From contig NZ_JACOGD010000002.1 in NCBI RefSeq assembly GCF_014284235.1, forward strand, positions 1 to 64,000: DNA of 64,000 nt, in the 5' to 3' direction. Positions 8,510-16,200 of this stretch are shown here, piece by piece. The position numbers and the translations under genes are program-made. The notes under the pieces are model-generated. The model made no database searches, was not told the DNA's origin, and was given only the letters and a program-made list of their open reading frames with translations. This DNA is from Cognatundibacterium curvum. Its GTDB lineage: Bacteria; Pseudomonadota; Gammaproteobacteria; Burkholderiales; Burkholderiaceae_D. Numbering within the stretch: the first letter of the stretch is position 1; the number at the start of each line of letters is the position of its first letter.

Positions 8510-8932
8510 TTATTGAATGACGAAATTGACAAAGAAGACGTCAGTCACGCCATTCTTTTCTTTGGTTTCCAACACTTTATTGACTCTTTCCTTGATCTCT
8601 TCGATCAGGTCGTGTTTGCCATCAGCAGACTGAATCTGGGAAGATTCTTTACCGCTCAACAGCATGATCATATTGTGTCTGACCATAGGCATGACAGCCT
8701 TGATCTTTTCTGCCACTTCCGGACCCGCCACCTGCAGTGTGACACTGACTTGCAGATAACGGTCAAAACTGGACAGATTCACGGTGAACGGTTCCAGCGC
8801 AGCCGTAGCGGCACCACCGGCACTGGCACTCGCGCTGCCGCCGCCGGAATTGGCAAAGGCGGCTGGCGTCAGGCTGCACAACACGCACAGCAAAGCGGAA
8901 CAGAACAGTTTCAGAAATGAGAATTTTTGCAT
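8510..8932 (-). CDS. Exported FliL-like protein
   Basis: A 140-residue protein beginning at ATG 8932, with AGGTGAA as ribosome site. A cleavable signal peptide (FLKLFCSALLCVLCSLTPAAFA) precedes a Gly/Ala/Ser-rich linker and a FliL-type domain (YLQVSVTLQVAG, VRHNMIMLLSGKE, VFFVNFVIQ). FliL normally sits at the flagellar basal body, anchored by an uncleaved N-terminal helix. Here the signal looks cleavable and no flagellar gene is near, so this is an orphan, probably periplasmic relative. Its function cannot be set from sequence. Confidence 0.75.
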   Translation of the reverse strand: MQKFSFLKLFCSALLCVLCSLTPAAFANSGGGSASASAGGAATAALEPFTVNLSSFDRYLQVSVTLQVAGPEVAEKIKAVMPMVRHNMIMLLSGKESSQIQSADGKHDLIEEIKERVNKVLETKEKNGVTDVFFVNFVIQ

Positions 8933-9029
8933 GGTTTCACCTGGAAGCGACACAAAGAAAGCGGGGCTCAGCCAGAAAACAGCCGGAAAACAGTTTCCGG
9001 CCGAAGCTGTACAGTATGCCCCGCCAGCT

Positions 9030-10697
9030 TTATACCGTCAAAGGTTTGTAGCGGATACGCTTAGGTTTGGCACCTTCTTCACCCAGACGCTTCTTCTTGT
9101 CGGCTTCATATTCCTGATAGTTACCATCAAAGAAGACAACCTGAGAGTCTCCTTCAAACGCCAGAATATGAGTAGCGATACGGTCCAGGAACCAGCGGTC
9201 ATGTGAGATCACCATCACGCTGCCAGCGAATTCCAGCAAGGCGTCTTCTAATGCGCGCAGGGTTTCCACGTCCAGATCATTGGATGGTTCATCCAGCAGC
9301 AGCACATTACCACCTTGCAGCAGGGTTTTGGCCAGATGCAGACGGCCGCGCTCACCACCGGACAGATTGCCCACGATTTTTTGCTGATCGCCACCTTTGA
9401 AATTGAAGCGGCCCAGATAAGCGCGCGATGGCATTTCGAAGCGGCCTACGGTCAACAAGTCTGCACCATTGGCGACATCTTCAAACACGGTTTTGGTATT
9501 GCCCAGATCTTCACGCGACTGATCCACCAACGAGATTTTAGCAGTCTGACCCAGCACCACTTCACCGCTGTCCGGCTGTTCCAGTCCCTTGATCATTTTG
9601 AACAAGGTGGATTTACCGGCACCGTTAGGGCCGATGATACCGACGATGGCGCCAGGTGGAATCTTGAAGCTCAGGTTATCGATCAGCAGACGGTCGCCAA
9701 AGGCCTTAGAGACATTCTTGAATTCGATGACTTCATTGCCCAGACGCTCAGCTACCGGAATAAAGATCTCCTGGGTTTCATTGCGTTTCTGGTATTCGTG
9801 CTCGCTCATCTCATTGAAACGGGCCAGACGTGCCTTGCTCTTGGCCTGACGCGCTTTCGGATTCTGACGTGACCATTCCAATTCTTTTTGCAGTGCTTTC
9901 TGGCGCGCTGATTCGGTCGCTTCTTCCTGCTTCAGACGGGCTTGCTTCTGATCCAGCCAGGAAGAGTAGTTGCCTTTCCACGGAATACCGGCGCCACGGT
10001 CGAGCTCCAGTATCCATTCAGCGGCATTGTCGAGGAAGTAGCGGTCATGCGTGATCGCTACGACAGTGCCCGGGAAGCGGCACAGGAATTGTTCCAGCCA
10101 GTCCACCGATTCTGCATCCAGATGGTTGGTTGGTTCATCAAGCAGCAGCATGTCGGGTTTCGACAACAGCAGACGGCACAGTGCGACGCGGCGTTTTTCA
10201 CCACCAGACAAGACGCCGATTTTGGCATCCCAGGCGGGCAAACGCAGCGCATCCGCTGCCATTTCCAGCTGCAGTTCGACATTGTCACCCGCTGCAGTCG
10301 AGATGATCGCTTCCAGTCTGCCCTGTTCTTCAGCCAGTGCATCGAAGTCAGCATTTTCCTCTGCATACGCGGCATACACTTCTTCCAGTCTGGCTTTGGC
10401 AGCGAATACTTCGCCCAGGGCCGACTCGACTGCCTGGCGCACCGTCTGCTCCGGATCTAACTGCGGTTCCTGTGGCAGATAACCGATGTTCAGATTCGGC
10501 ATAGGGACGGCTTCACCCTGAATATCGGTATCCAGACCTGCCATGATTTTCAGCAGCGAGGATTTACCTGAGCCATTCAGCCCGAGCACGCCGATCTTGG
10601 CACCCGGGAAGAAAGACAGCGAAATATCTTTCAGGATCTGACGTTTAGGCGGCACGATTTTGCCGACGCGGTTCATGGTATAGACGTAATTAGCCAT
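9030..10697 (-). CDS. ettA: Energy-dependent translational throttle protein EttA
   Basis: A 555-residue ABC-F ATPase. Start at ATG 10697, where the conserved MANYVYTMNRVGKIVPPK begins. Two ATP cassettes are complete: Walker A G-L-N-G-S-G-K-S and G-P-N-G-A-G-K-S, signatures L-S-G-G-E-K-R and L-S-G-G-E-R-G, Walker B LLLLDEPTNHLD and LLLDEPSNDLD. The inserted arm (EEVYAAYAEENADF) and the interdomain linker (SRQNPKARQAKSKARL) match EttA. EttA binds the ribosomal E site and gates the first elongation step by energy state. It is single-gene and divergent from ompW. Confidence 0.95.
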   Translation of the reverse strand: MANYVYTMNRVGKIVPPKRQILKDISLSFFPGAKIGVLGLNGSGKSSLLKIMAGLDTDIQGEAVPMPNLNIGYLPQEPQLDPEQTVRQAVESALGEVFAAKARLEEVYAAYAEENADFDALAEEQGRLEAIISTAAGDNVELQLEMAADALRLPAWDAKIGVLSGGEKRRVALCRLLLSKPDMLLLDEPTNHLDAESVDWLEQFLCRFPGTVVAITHDRYFLDNAAEWILELDRGAGIPWKGNYSSWLDQKQARLKQEEATESARQKALQKELEWSRQNPKARQAKSKARLARFNEMSEHEYQKRNETQEIFIPVAERLGNEVIEFKNVSKAFGDRLLIDNLSFKIPPGAIVGIIGPNGAGKSTLFKMIKGLEQPDSGEVVLGQTAKISLVDQSREDLGNTKTVFEDVANGADLLTVGRFEMPSRAYLGRFNFKGGDQQKIVGNLSGGERGRLHLAKTLLQGGNVLLLDEPSNDLDVETLRALEDALLEFAGSVMVISHDRWFLDRIATHILAFEGDSQVVFFDGNYQEYEADKKKRLGEEGAKPKRIRYKPLTV

Positions 10698-10771
10698 TTT
10701 TCTGTTGTTTTCCGTGTACAAATGAATGAACGCAAGGATACCTCATTGCCGCTCTGGCTGACAGGTTTTCC

Positions 10772-10847
10772 CTGATCTGTATCAAATTTGTGCTGCGCAC
10801 CAAATTTGATCTAGCACAACTTGTCGCATTCTGCAGACGCCTACACT
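10772..10847 (+). promoter_or_regulatory. FNR/ANR-type sites and putative ompW promoter
   Basis: Two matches to TTGAT-N4-ATCAA lie upstream of ompW: CTGATctgtATCAA at 10772-10785 (9 of 10) and TTGATctagCACAA at 10806-10819 (8 of 10). A plausible -10, TACACT, is at 10842-10847; a start near 10854 would centre the second site at about -41.5, the usual class II FNR position. ompW is oxygen-regulated through FNR in enterobacteria, which supports the reading. The promoter itself is inferred. Confidence 0.6.
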
Positions 10848-10881
10848 TGGTTCATCAATTTCGACAACCAAGGAAAACAAA

Positions 10882-11502
10882 ATGAAAAAGCTCGCATTGG
10901 CTCTCTCTCTCGCAGCAATCGGTTTGACCGCAACCCAGGCAATGGCAGCAGAACAAAGCCCATGGCAGGTACGTGCACGTATCGTCAATATCTCGCCAGC
11001 GAATGGCTCTGATCCTGTTGGTGGCGTTGGCGCAGCAGATCTGATCACTGTCAGCAAAAAAACGATTCCTGAAGTGGATATCAGCTACTACTTCACACCA
11101 AATATTTCTGCAGAACTGATCCTGACTTACCCACAAAAACATGATGTGGAACTGGCTGGCAAAAACATAGGTGCTTTCAAACACCTGCCACCAACCTTGA
11201 CTGCAAAATACCATTTTGCACCAGAAGCACAATTCAGCCCATATGTAGGCGCTGGTGTGAACTACACCCGCATCTCTGATGTAAACCTGCTCAACGGCGC
11301 AGCAGATCTGGAAAAGAGCAGCTTTGGTCTGGCTCTGCAAGCTGGTATCGATTACAAACTGGATAAAAACTGGTCTCTGAACTTTGACGTGAAAAAAGTA
11401 CAGATCCGCAGTGATGTGACTTTGTCTGCAACTGGCGCGAAAATCAGCGCAGTGAAAGTAGATCCATGGCTGGTCGGCGTAGGCGTAGGCTATCGCTTCT
11501 AA
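10882..11502 (+). CDS. ompW: OmpW family outer membrane protein
   Basis: A 206-residue outer-membrane beta-barrel. Ribosome site AAGGAAAAC precedes ATG 10882. A signal peptide (MKKLALALSLAAIGL...AMA) cleaves before AEQSPW, and the mature protein has the eight-stranded OmpW pattern: the opening WQVRARIVNISP, PEVDISYYFTPNISAEL, the LPPTLTAKYHF block, YVGAGVNYT and the terminal aromatic VGVGYRF needed for barrel assembly. OmpW forms a narrow hydrophobic channel and responds to oxygen and stress in other bacteria. It is monocistronic, with a strong terminator after it. Confidence 0.93.
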   Translation: MKKLALALSLAAIGLTATQAMAAEQSPWQVRARIVNISPANGSDPVGGVGAADLITVSKKTIPEVDISYYFTPNISAELILTYPQKHDVELAGKNIGAFKHLPPTLTAKYHFAPEAQFSPYVGAGVNYTRISDVNLLNGAADLEKSSFGLALQAGIDYKLDKNWSLNFDVKKVQIRSDVTLSATGAKISAVKVDPWLVGVGVGYRF

Positions 11503-11524
11503 GCCTGTCCCTGGGACATCGGAT

Positions 11525-11552
11525 AAAAAGCCGGCAACTGCCGGCTTTTTTT
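11525..11552 (+). terminator. Rho-independent terminator after ompW
   Basis: AAAAGCCGGC and GCCGGCTTTT pair around a four-base AACT loop and are followed by a T run. Confidence 0.9.
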
Positions 11553-11575
11553 ATACTGCATCTGTGGTTCCGCAT

Positions 11576-12799
11576 TCAGAATGGCTGATCAACAGCCACG
11601 CTAGGCCCGGTGAACCAGCGCGGGCCTTGCTCGGTCATATAAAAATGATCTTCCAGCCGCACGCCGAATTCACCTTCTATGCAGATCATCGGTTCATTGG
11701 AAAAGCACATGCCTGCTGCGAGCGGACGGGTATTGCCGCGCACCAGATACGTCCATTCATGGATGTCGAGCCCGATGCCGTGGCCGGTACGGTGTGGCAA
11801 GCCCGGTAAGGCGTAGTCGGGGCTCATTCCAGCGGCGGCCAGCACACGACGCGCGGCAGCATCCACCGCTTCGCAGGCGACACCCAGTTGTGCGGCATGG
11901 AAGGCGGCTTCCTGTGCTTCTTTTTCCAGGTTCCAGATGTTGCGCTGACGTGCGCTTGGTTGGCCAAAAACATAGCTGCGTGTAATGTCGGAATGGTAGT
12001 GCTGTACTTTGCAGCCGGTATCGATCAGCACATTATCACCTTCGCGCAGAGTCTGTACCCCATCCGGGCCATGTGGAATCGCGGTCAGTGCGCCGAAGCT
12101 TACGATACAGAAGGTCGATGGACCAGCGCCATAGGCACGGTGTGCGCTGTCGATAAAATCGCTGACTTCAGTAGAGGTAATCCCTTCCCGTAAAATACGC
12201 GCCGCCCGTCTTTGTACATCCAGGGTGATTGATTTAGCCGTTTGCATCAGGGCGATTTCCTGCGCGGACTTATGCATACGGCATTCAGCGGTGATCACCA
12301 CGCCATTGATCAGCGGCTGCTCAGGCAGCGCCTGACGTAAGGCATCTGCCACGAAGAAAGGCGTACTTTCGTCGATGGCCAGCGGGCCACGGTCACAGCC
12401 CAGATCCTTAAGCCACTGACTGACCAGCAGGGCCGGGTTTTCTTCTTCCTGCCACAAGCGTATGGCAGCCTGTTCACCCAGCGTTTCACGCAGCTTGGAT
12501 TCTTCAAATGCCGGTGTGACGAAGACGACCTGAGCATCCGGCGTCAGGATAGCTGCTGTCAGACGTTCGCTGGGATACCAGCGCAAGCCAGTGAAATAAT
12601 ACAGACTGCTGCCGGCTGGAAGCAGCAGCGCGGCGATGCCCTGTTCGCGCATCAGCCGCGCTGCTTTGTTGACGCGGTCTTGGAATTCTTGCGGCGTAAT
12701 GGGCTGCACTTGCGACAGCACAGGCTGCAACTGCATGCGCGCGTGGATGTCGGCTAATTCGAGGGCGGCGCTGGAGCCGCCAATTTGTGAGGATGGCAT
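11576..12799 (-). CDS. M24 family aminopeptidase (Xaa-Pro peptidase)
   Basis: A 407-residue cytoplasmic metallopeptidase with a creatinase N-terminal domain and a C-terminal pita-bread domain. The metal ligands can be read in order: Asp in IDTGCK, Asp in SDITRS, His in RTGHGIG, Glu in SNEPMI and Glu in VRLEDH. This is the Xaa-Pro aminopeptidase/PepQ family, which removes residues next to proline. I placed the start at ATG 12799; the longer frame to 12919 has poor family support and overlaps the yceI-like gene's region upstream only trivially. It lies downstream of the envelope operon in the same direction and could be its last gene. Confidence 0.85.
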   Translation of the reverse strand: MPSSQIGGSSAALELADIHARMQLQPVLSQVQPITPQEFQDRVNKAARLMREQGIAALLLPAGSSLYYFTGLRWYPSERLTAAILTPDAQVVFVTPAFEESKLRETLGEQAAIRLWQEEENPALLVSQWLKDLGCDRGPLAIDESTPFFVADALRQALPEQPLINGVVITAECRMHKSAQEIALMQTAKSITLDVQRRAARILREGITSTEVSDFIDSAHRAYGAGPSTFCIVSFGALTAIPHGPDGVQTLREGDNVLIDTGCKVQHYHSDITRSYVFGQPSARQRNIWNLEKEAQEAAFHAAQLGVACEAVDAAARRVLAAAGMSPDYALPGLPHRTGHGIGLDIHEWTYLVRGNTRPLAAGMCFSNEPMICIEGEFGVRLEDHFYMTEQGPRWFTGPSVAVDQPF

Positions 12800-12921
12800 G
12801 GTCGTATCGGTAGCAGAAAAACGGATGAATTCAGCACAGCTTACCTGTGACTCAACAAGTTGTCTTGCCGTGTTTGCCGGTCTGGGGTGTGGAAATCCGC
12901 ATAGCAGCGCAGGCCGCACGC

Positions 12922-13518
12922 TTACTCGCGTATTGCTTCTATGCTGAAGCGCAGTGTGATGTCATCGCTGACAAAGGGTACGTAACGGCCTAAATCAAAA
13001 TCACTGCGCTTCACGGTCGCCTCGCCATTGGCGCCGCAAGCCTGTTTCAGGTACAGCAGCATGAAGCGGCAATGAAAATGAGTGATCTGTAGTGTCACAG
13101 GCCGGGTTATGCCCTTGATGCTTAACTGGCCTTCAACCTGGCGCAATTGTTCGCCTTCAAACAGTAGTTTGTCGGATTGAAAACGGATAGCCGGGAAGCT
13201 GGCTACGTCAAAAAAACTGGCAGAACGCAGCGTTTTATCGAATAAGTCTGAGCCGGTATTAACCGAGGCAGCACCGATACTCAGGTCGATACTGCCACTT
13301 TTAGCGCCGCCATTCTGGCCAGCTTCAATTTGTATGCTGCCGCTGTTTTTATCAAAGCGTCCGCTCTGACGTGCCAGGCCCCAGTGCAGATACTCGAAAC
13401 TGGAAAAAGTATGTTCGCTGTCGATACGATAACGATCTGCTGCCAGCAGTGGTGTGCTGACAGCGATCAGCAGCGCGATGAGCGGCAACTGCCATAAACT
13501 AACATGTGAGCGCAACAT
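12922..13518 (-). CDS. Exported YceI-like lipocalin-fold protein
   Basis: A 198-residue periplasmic protein. ATG 13518 is chosen over ATG 13530 because GGAGG lies six bases before it. Signal peptide LPLIALLIAVSTPLLA is followed by the YceI pattern: YRIDSEHTFSSFEYLHWG, GRFDKNSGSIQI, a DLFDKTLRSASFFDVASFP block, and SIKGITRPVTL. YceI proteins fold as a long barrel that binds isoprenoid lipids. It is last in a compact run with an exported methyltransferase, truncated haemoglobin and DUF3034 protein. An unusual Cys-bearing loop (HFHCRF...KQACGAN) replaces the simpler loop of many family members. Confidence 0.88.
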   Translation of the reverse strand: MLRSHVSLWQLPLIALLIAVSTPLLAADRYRIDSEHTFSSFEYLHWGLARQSGRFDKNSGSIQIEAGQNGGAKSGSIDLSIGAASVNTGSDLFDKTLRSASFFDVASFPAIRFQSDKLLFEGEQLRQVEGQLSIKGITRPVTLQITHFHCRFMLLYLKQACGANGEATVKRSDFDLGRYVPFVSDDITLRFSIEAIRE

Positions 13519-13585
13519 CCCGGCCTCCATCAGTTTTTATTCCTGAGTGGCAGCCGTGAGTTTGCGCGGCAGGCGTATCAGGCGA

Positions 13586-14401
13586 TCAGGGTTTGATAAA
13601 TTTGAGCGTCATACGGTCACTTTCACCGATAGACTCATAGTTTGCGCGGTCTTTGTCTTTGTTGGCATAGGTCGGTGGCAAAGCCCATACGCCGCCTTCG
13701 TGATCGGCCTTATCTTTGGGATTGGCATTGATCTCGGAACTGCCAGCCAGCTTGAAGCCAGCGCGTTCTGCCAACCTTATCACATAACTCTGATGCACAT
13801 AGCCGCTGCTGGCTTTCTCATCCTGAGTGCGGGATGCCGGCAAACGGTGCTCTACGATACCGAACACACCGCCGGACTTCAGACTACGGTAAGCGCTGTT
13901 AAATATCTCCTGCACATTCGCTTCGCCAGCCGGTATCCAGTTATGGATGTTACGGAAGGTCAGTACCATGTCCACGCTGCCAGGCGCGGCGTAGCTGATT
14001 TTCTTCGGTGGTTCAAAGATGCCGGTGCTGACCTGATCATAGATGGCCGGATTGGCATCCAGTTTCTGACGCAGACGCGCATACGCACGTTTGCCATATT
14101 CACTGTCCGAGGCCGGATCATTGGCGGCTGCGATCAGCTTGCCGTTTTGGCGCAGATAAGGCGCCAGGATTTCGGTGTACCAGCCGCCGCCGGGTGACAA
14201 TTCAACCACCGTCATGTCGGGACGGATACCAAAGAATTGCAGGGTTTCCAGCGGGTGGCGCGCCGGATCGCGTGCGACATTGGCCGGGCTGCGATGGCTG
14301 CCACTGATAGCGGTTTGCAAAGCCTGATCGGCATGGGCTGACAGGCTGATAGTTTGCAATGCGGTGCCGAGCAGGGCGGCGCTGAGTAACAGTTTGTTCA
14401 T
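13586..14401 (-). CDS. Exported class I SAM-dependent methyltransferase
   Basis: A 271-residue protein starting at ATG 14401 with GGAG eight bases upstream. A signal peptide (KLLLSAALLGTALQTISLSAHA) precedes a Rossmann methyltransferase whose SAM motif reads V-V-E-L-S-P-G-G-G-W-Y, with later VDMVLTFRNIHNW and GGVFGIVEHR. Exported methyltransferases are odd because SAM is cytoplasmic, but this signal-bearing family recurs in Proteobacteria. The substrate is unknown. It lies between the haemoglobin and YceI genes, all in the same direction. Confidence 0.8.
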   Translation of the reverse strand: MNKLLLSAALLGTALQTISLSAHADQALQTAISGSHRSPANVARDPARHPLETLQFFGIRPDMTVVELSPGGGWYTEILAPYLRQNGKLIAAANDPASDSEYGKRAYARLRQKLDANPAIYDQVSTGIFEPPKKISYAAPGSVDMVLTFRNIHNWIPAGEANVQEIFNSAYRSLKSGGVFGIVEHRLPASRTQDEKASSGYVHQSYVIRLAERAGFKLAGSSEINANPKDKADHEGGVWALPPTYANKDKDRANYESIGESDRMTLKFIKP

Positions 14402-14502
14402 GGAAGTCTCCGGTGGGCTGAGTGGCTGTCTGACCGTATTAGTGCTCAACAGTTCCCGGCGGCGGCACAAAGGTCTGTCCCTGTCCATGTTGAATACTGT
14501 GC

Positions 14503-14934
14503 TCAGGGCGCCGACACCACGATATCTTTTTTCATTACGGCCAGTCTGGCCAGCAAGCGGTTCTGGGTAGCGAAAGGGATATGGTTTTTGTGCATCGCCG
14601 CTTGTAAGTCCTCGACCAGTGCATTGAAAGCCGCACTTTTAATCCCGAGTTGTGCATGCACAGTCAGCATGTCGTCGCCGCTGTATTGGCAGGGGCCATC
14701 GCTGACCACGCAGAGCTGTTCTTTTAACAGTTCCGCCAGCCGCTTCATATTGGTTTCTTTAAATTGCGGACTGATGCGTGCATCCTGCTGAATTTCGACG
14801 ATGAGCTGATCGACCACGCGGGCAATACCGGGGCTGCCCCCCAGCGCCTGATACAGGTTGTCGGTTTGGGTCTGCGCCGACGCGCTTAGTGTGAAACTCA
14901 GGGCACTCAGGCCAGCGATAAAAAAACGACGCAT
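14503..14934 (-). CDS. Exported group 1 truncated haemoglobin
   Basis: A 143-residue protein with a signal peptide (RRFFIAGLSALSFTLSASAQ) followed by a short globin: LYQALGGSPGIARVVD, the heme-side VHAQLGIKSAAF whose His is the expected proximal ligand, and FNALVEDLQAAM. Group 1 truncated haemoglobins bind oxygen or NO; most are cytoplasmic, so export is notable. Two Cys (QLCVVSDGPCQY) could form a disulfide in the periplasm. It follows the DUF3034 gene by 22 bases. Confidence 0.85.
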   Translation of the reverse strand: MRRFFIAGLSALSFTLSASAQTQTDNLYQALGGSPGIARVVDQLIVEIQQDARISPQFKETNMKRLAELLKEQLCVVSDGPCQYSGDDMLTVHAQLGIKSAAFNALVEDLQAAMHKNHIPFATQNRLLARLAVMKKDIVVSAP

Positions 14935-14956
14935 ACGCGATCCACTTATTAGCTAT

Positions 14957-15862
14957 TTAGTTGGCGAGTTGCAGGGACAAATACCAGCCCTGTTGATTCC
15001 GCGGATTGAATACTGTGATGTCGCCCAGACTGACATAGGCCAGCGTCAAGGACAGCTGCTTATTCGGGAAATAAGCCAGGAACACATCTTTTGCGGCTTT
15101 CTCACGATCGATCACCAGATTCGACGGGCGTTGCCGGTATTCGGCACCGGCTACCCAGTGTGGGCTCAGCAAATAAGCGACGGAGACTTCAGGCAGAATC
15201 TGATAGCTTTGCGATTGCGGCCCACCGAAACCCAGCAAGCCTAGCTGATTGCCTTTGCTCAGGCGCAGGGTGCCGTTGAGTAAGAGGCTGTTGGCTAACA
15301 GCAGTTTGGTCGCAGACACATAGTAATCCACGCCCTTACTGTCAGTCGCACCTAGCTGTGTCACAGACGTGACGCCTAAGGCAGACAGTCCTTCGACAGC
15401 CCGCGTTTGTTTGAACATCGCGCCGACCGCCAGCTGCGGCCGCCAGCTGTCCTGATCGGCAATCAGGTCGCCGCTGAGTTTTAGCTTGATACCCACGATA
15501 TCCTGGCTGAGTCTGAGCTGGTCCAGCGGTGCTTCACTGCCAGTGAATTCCTGCCTTGCCAGCGATACCTCCAGCTTATCGTGCCAGCCCAGCGCGACGC
15601 CGCTGCTGCGCAGACGATAATCGCGGGTGTTTAGCTGAGTCAGGAAGGCAGTGGCACCTGCACTGTCTTCGCTGCCATAGCCTGCGATCACAGCCCAGGG
15701 CACCAGGCCGCCACCGGCCGCGCCTTCTGCCTGACTCACTCCGGCAGTTGCGAGCAGTTTGCCGCGGTCAGAGACGGGTAAATCCAGCGCATGAGCCGTA
15801 TGGTTCAAGCCTGTACTCAGTAAAGTCGCCACACTCAGTTGAAAAAGTTGAAGTCTGCTCAT
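14957..15862 (-). CDS. DUF3034 family outer-envelope protein
   Basis: A 301-residue protein, start placed at ATG 15862 (an in-frame ATG at 15871 is three codons upstream). After a signal peptide it shows the DUF3034 pattern: GKLLATAGVSQAEGAAGGGLVPWAV in two overlapping parts, GYGSEDSAGATAF, DYRLRSSGVALGWHDKLE and SLARQEF. The repeated amphipathic strands and the final LSLQLAN are consistent with an outer-membrane barrel. The function is unknown. It is the first gene of the run DUF3034, truncated haemoglobin, methyltransferase, YceI. Confidence 0.85.
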   Translation of the reverse strand: MSRLQLFQLSVATLLSTGLNHTAHALDLPVSDRGKLLATAGVSQAEGAAGGGLVPWAVIAGYGSEDSAGATAFLTQLNTRDYRLRSSGVALGWHDKLEVSLARQEFTGSEAPLDQLRLSQDIVGIKLKLSGDLIADQDSWRPQLAVGAMFKQTRAVEGLSALGVTSVTQLGATDSKGVDYYVSATKLLLANSLLLNGTLRLSKGNQLGLLGFGGPQSQSYQILPEVSVAYLLSPHWVAGAEYRQRPSNLVIDREKAAKDVFLAYFPNKQLSLTLAYVSLGDITVFNPRNQQGWYLSLQLAN

Positions 15863-16200
15863 AGTGGTCATCAGCGCGTCATCGCGATAGCTTAATCTTA
15901 GTTGATTTTAGGAAATGATGCTTTTTGTATGGTTTTTCATCGTATTTTGTTGCATCTGCCGCATAAAGTAGAAAAAAGATGTGAAATCCAGATTTTTACT
16001 GTCTTTGCGGCAACACTCCATAGTATGCTTAGCGATTTGTGTGAATTTGTAACAAAGTTGGTTGTTGCCGGATTACTCTGGTCACTTGCAGAAACGAGAC
16101 AGAGTGCGCATGATAAGGCTCATGCGGAGCTTCGGTGATCCACAGTTAAAAAGAAATAACGAAAACAAGAACGTCACACCCTAGTCGCTATCCATTCTTT
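15863..16200. other. Divergent intergenic region, no gene seen
   Basis: About 340 bases between the DUF3034 gene and the diguanylate cyclase gene. It must hold both promoters. It is AT-richer than its flanks near 15900-16040; a short open frame there has no coding character. I found no convincing regulator site. Confidence 0.5.

Noticed and set aside
15902..16138. 78-codon frame in the intergenic region before the diguanylate cyclase
   Set aside because: No ribosome site, no motif, and AT-rich non-coding character.
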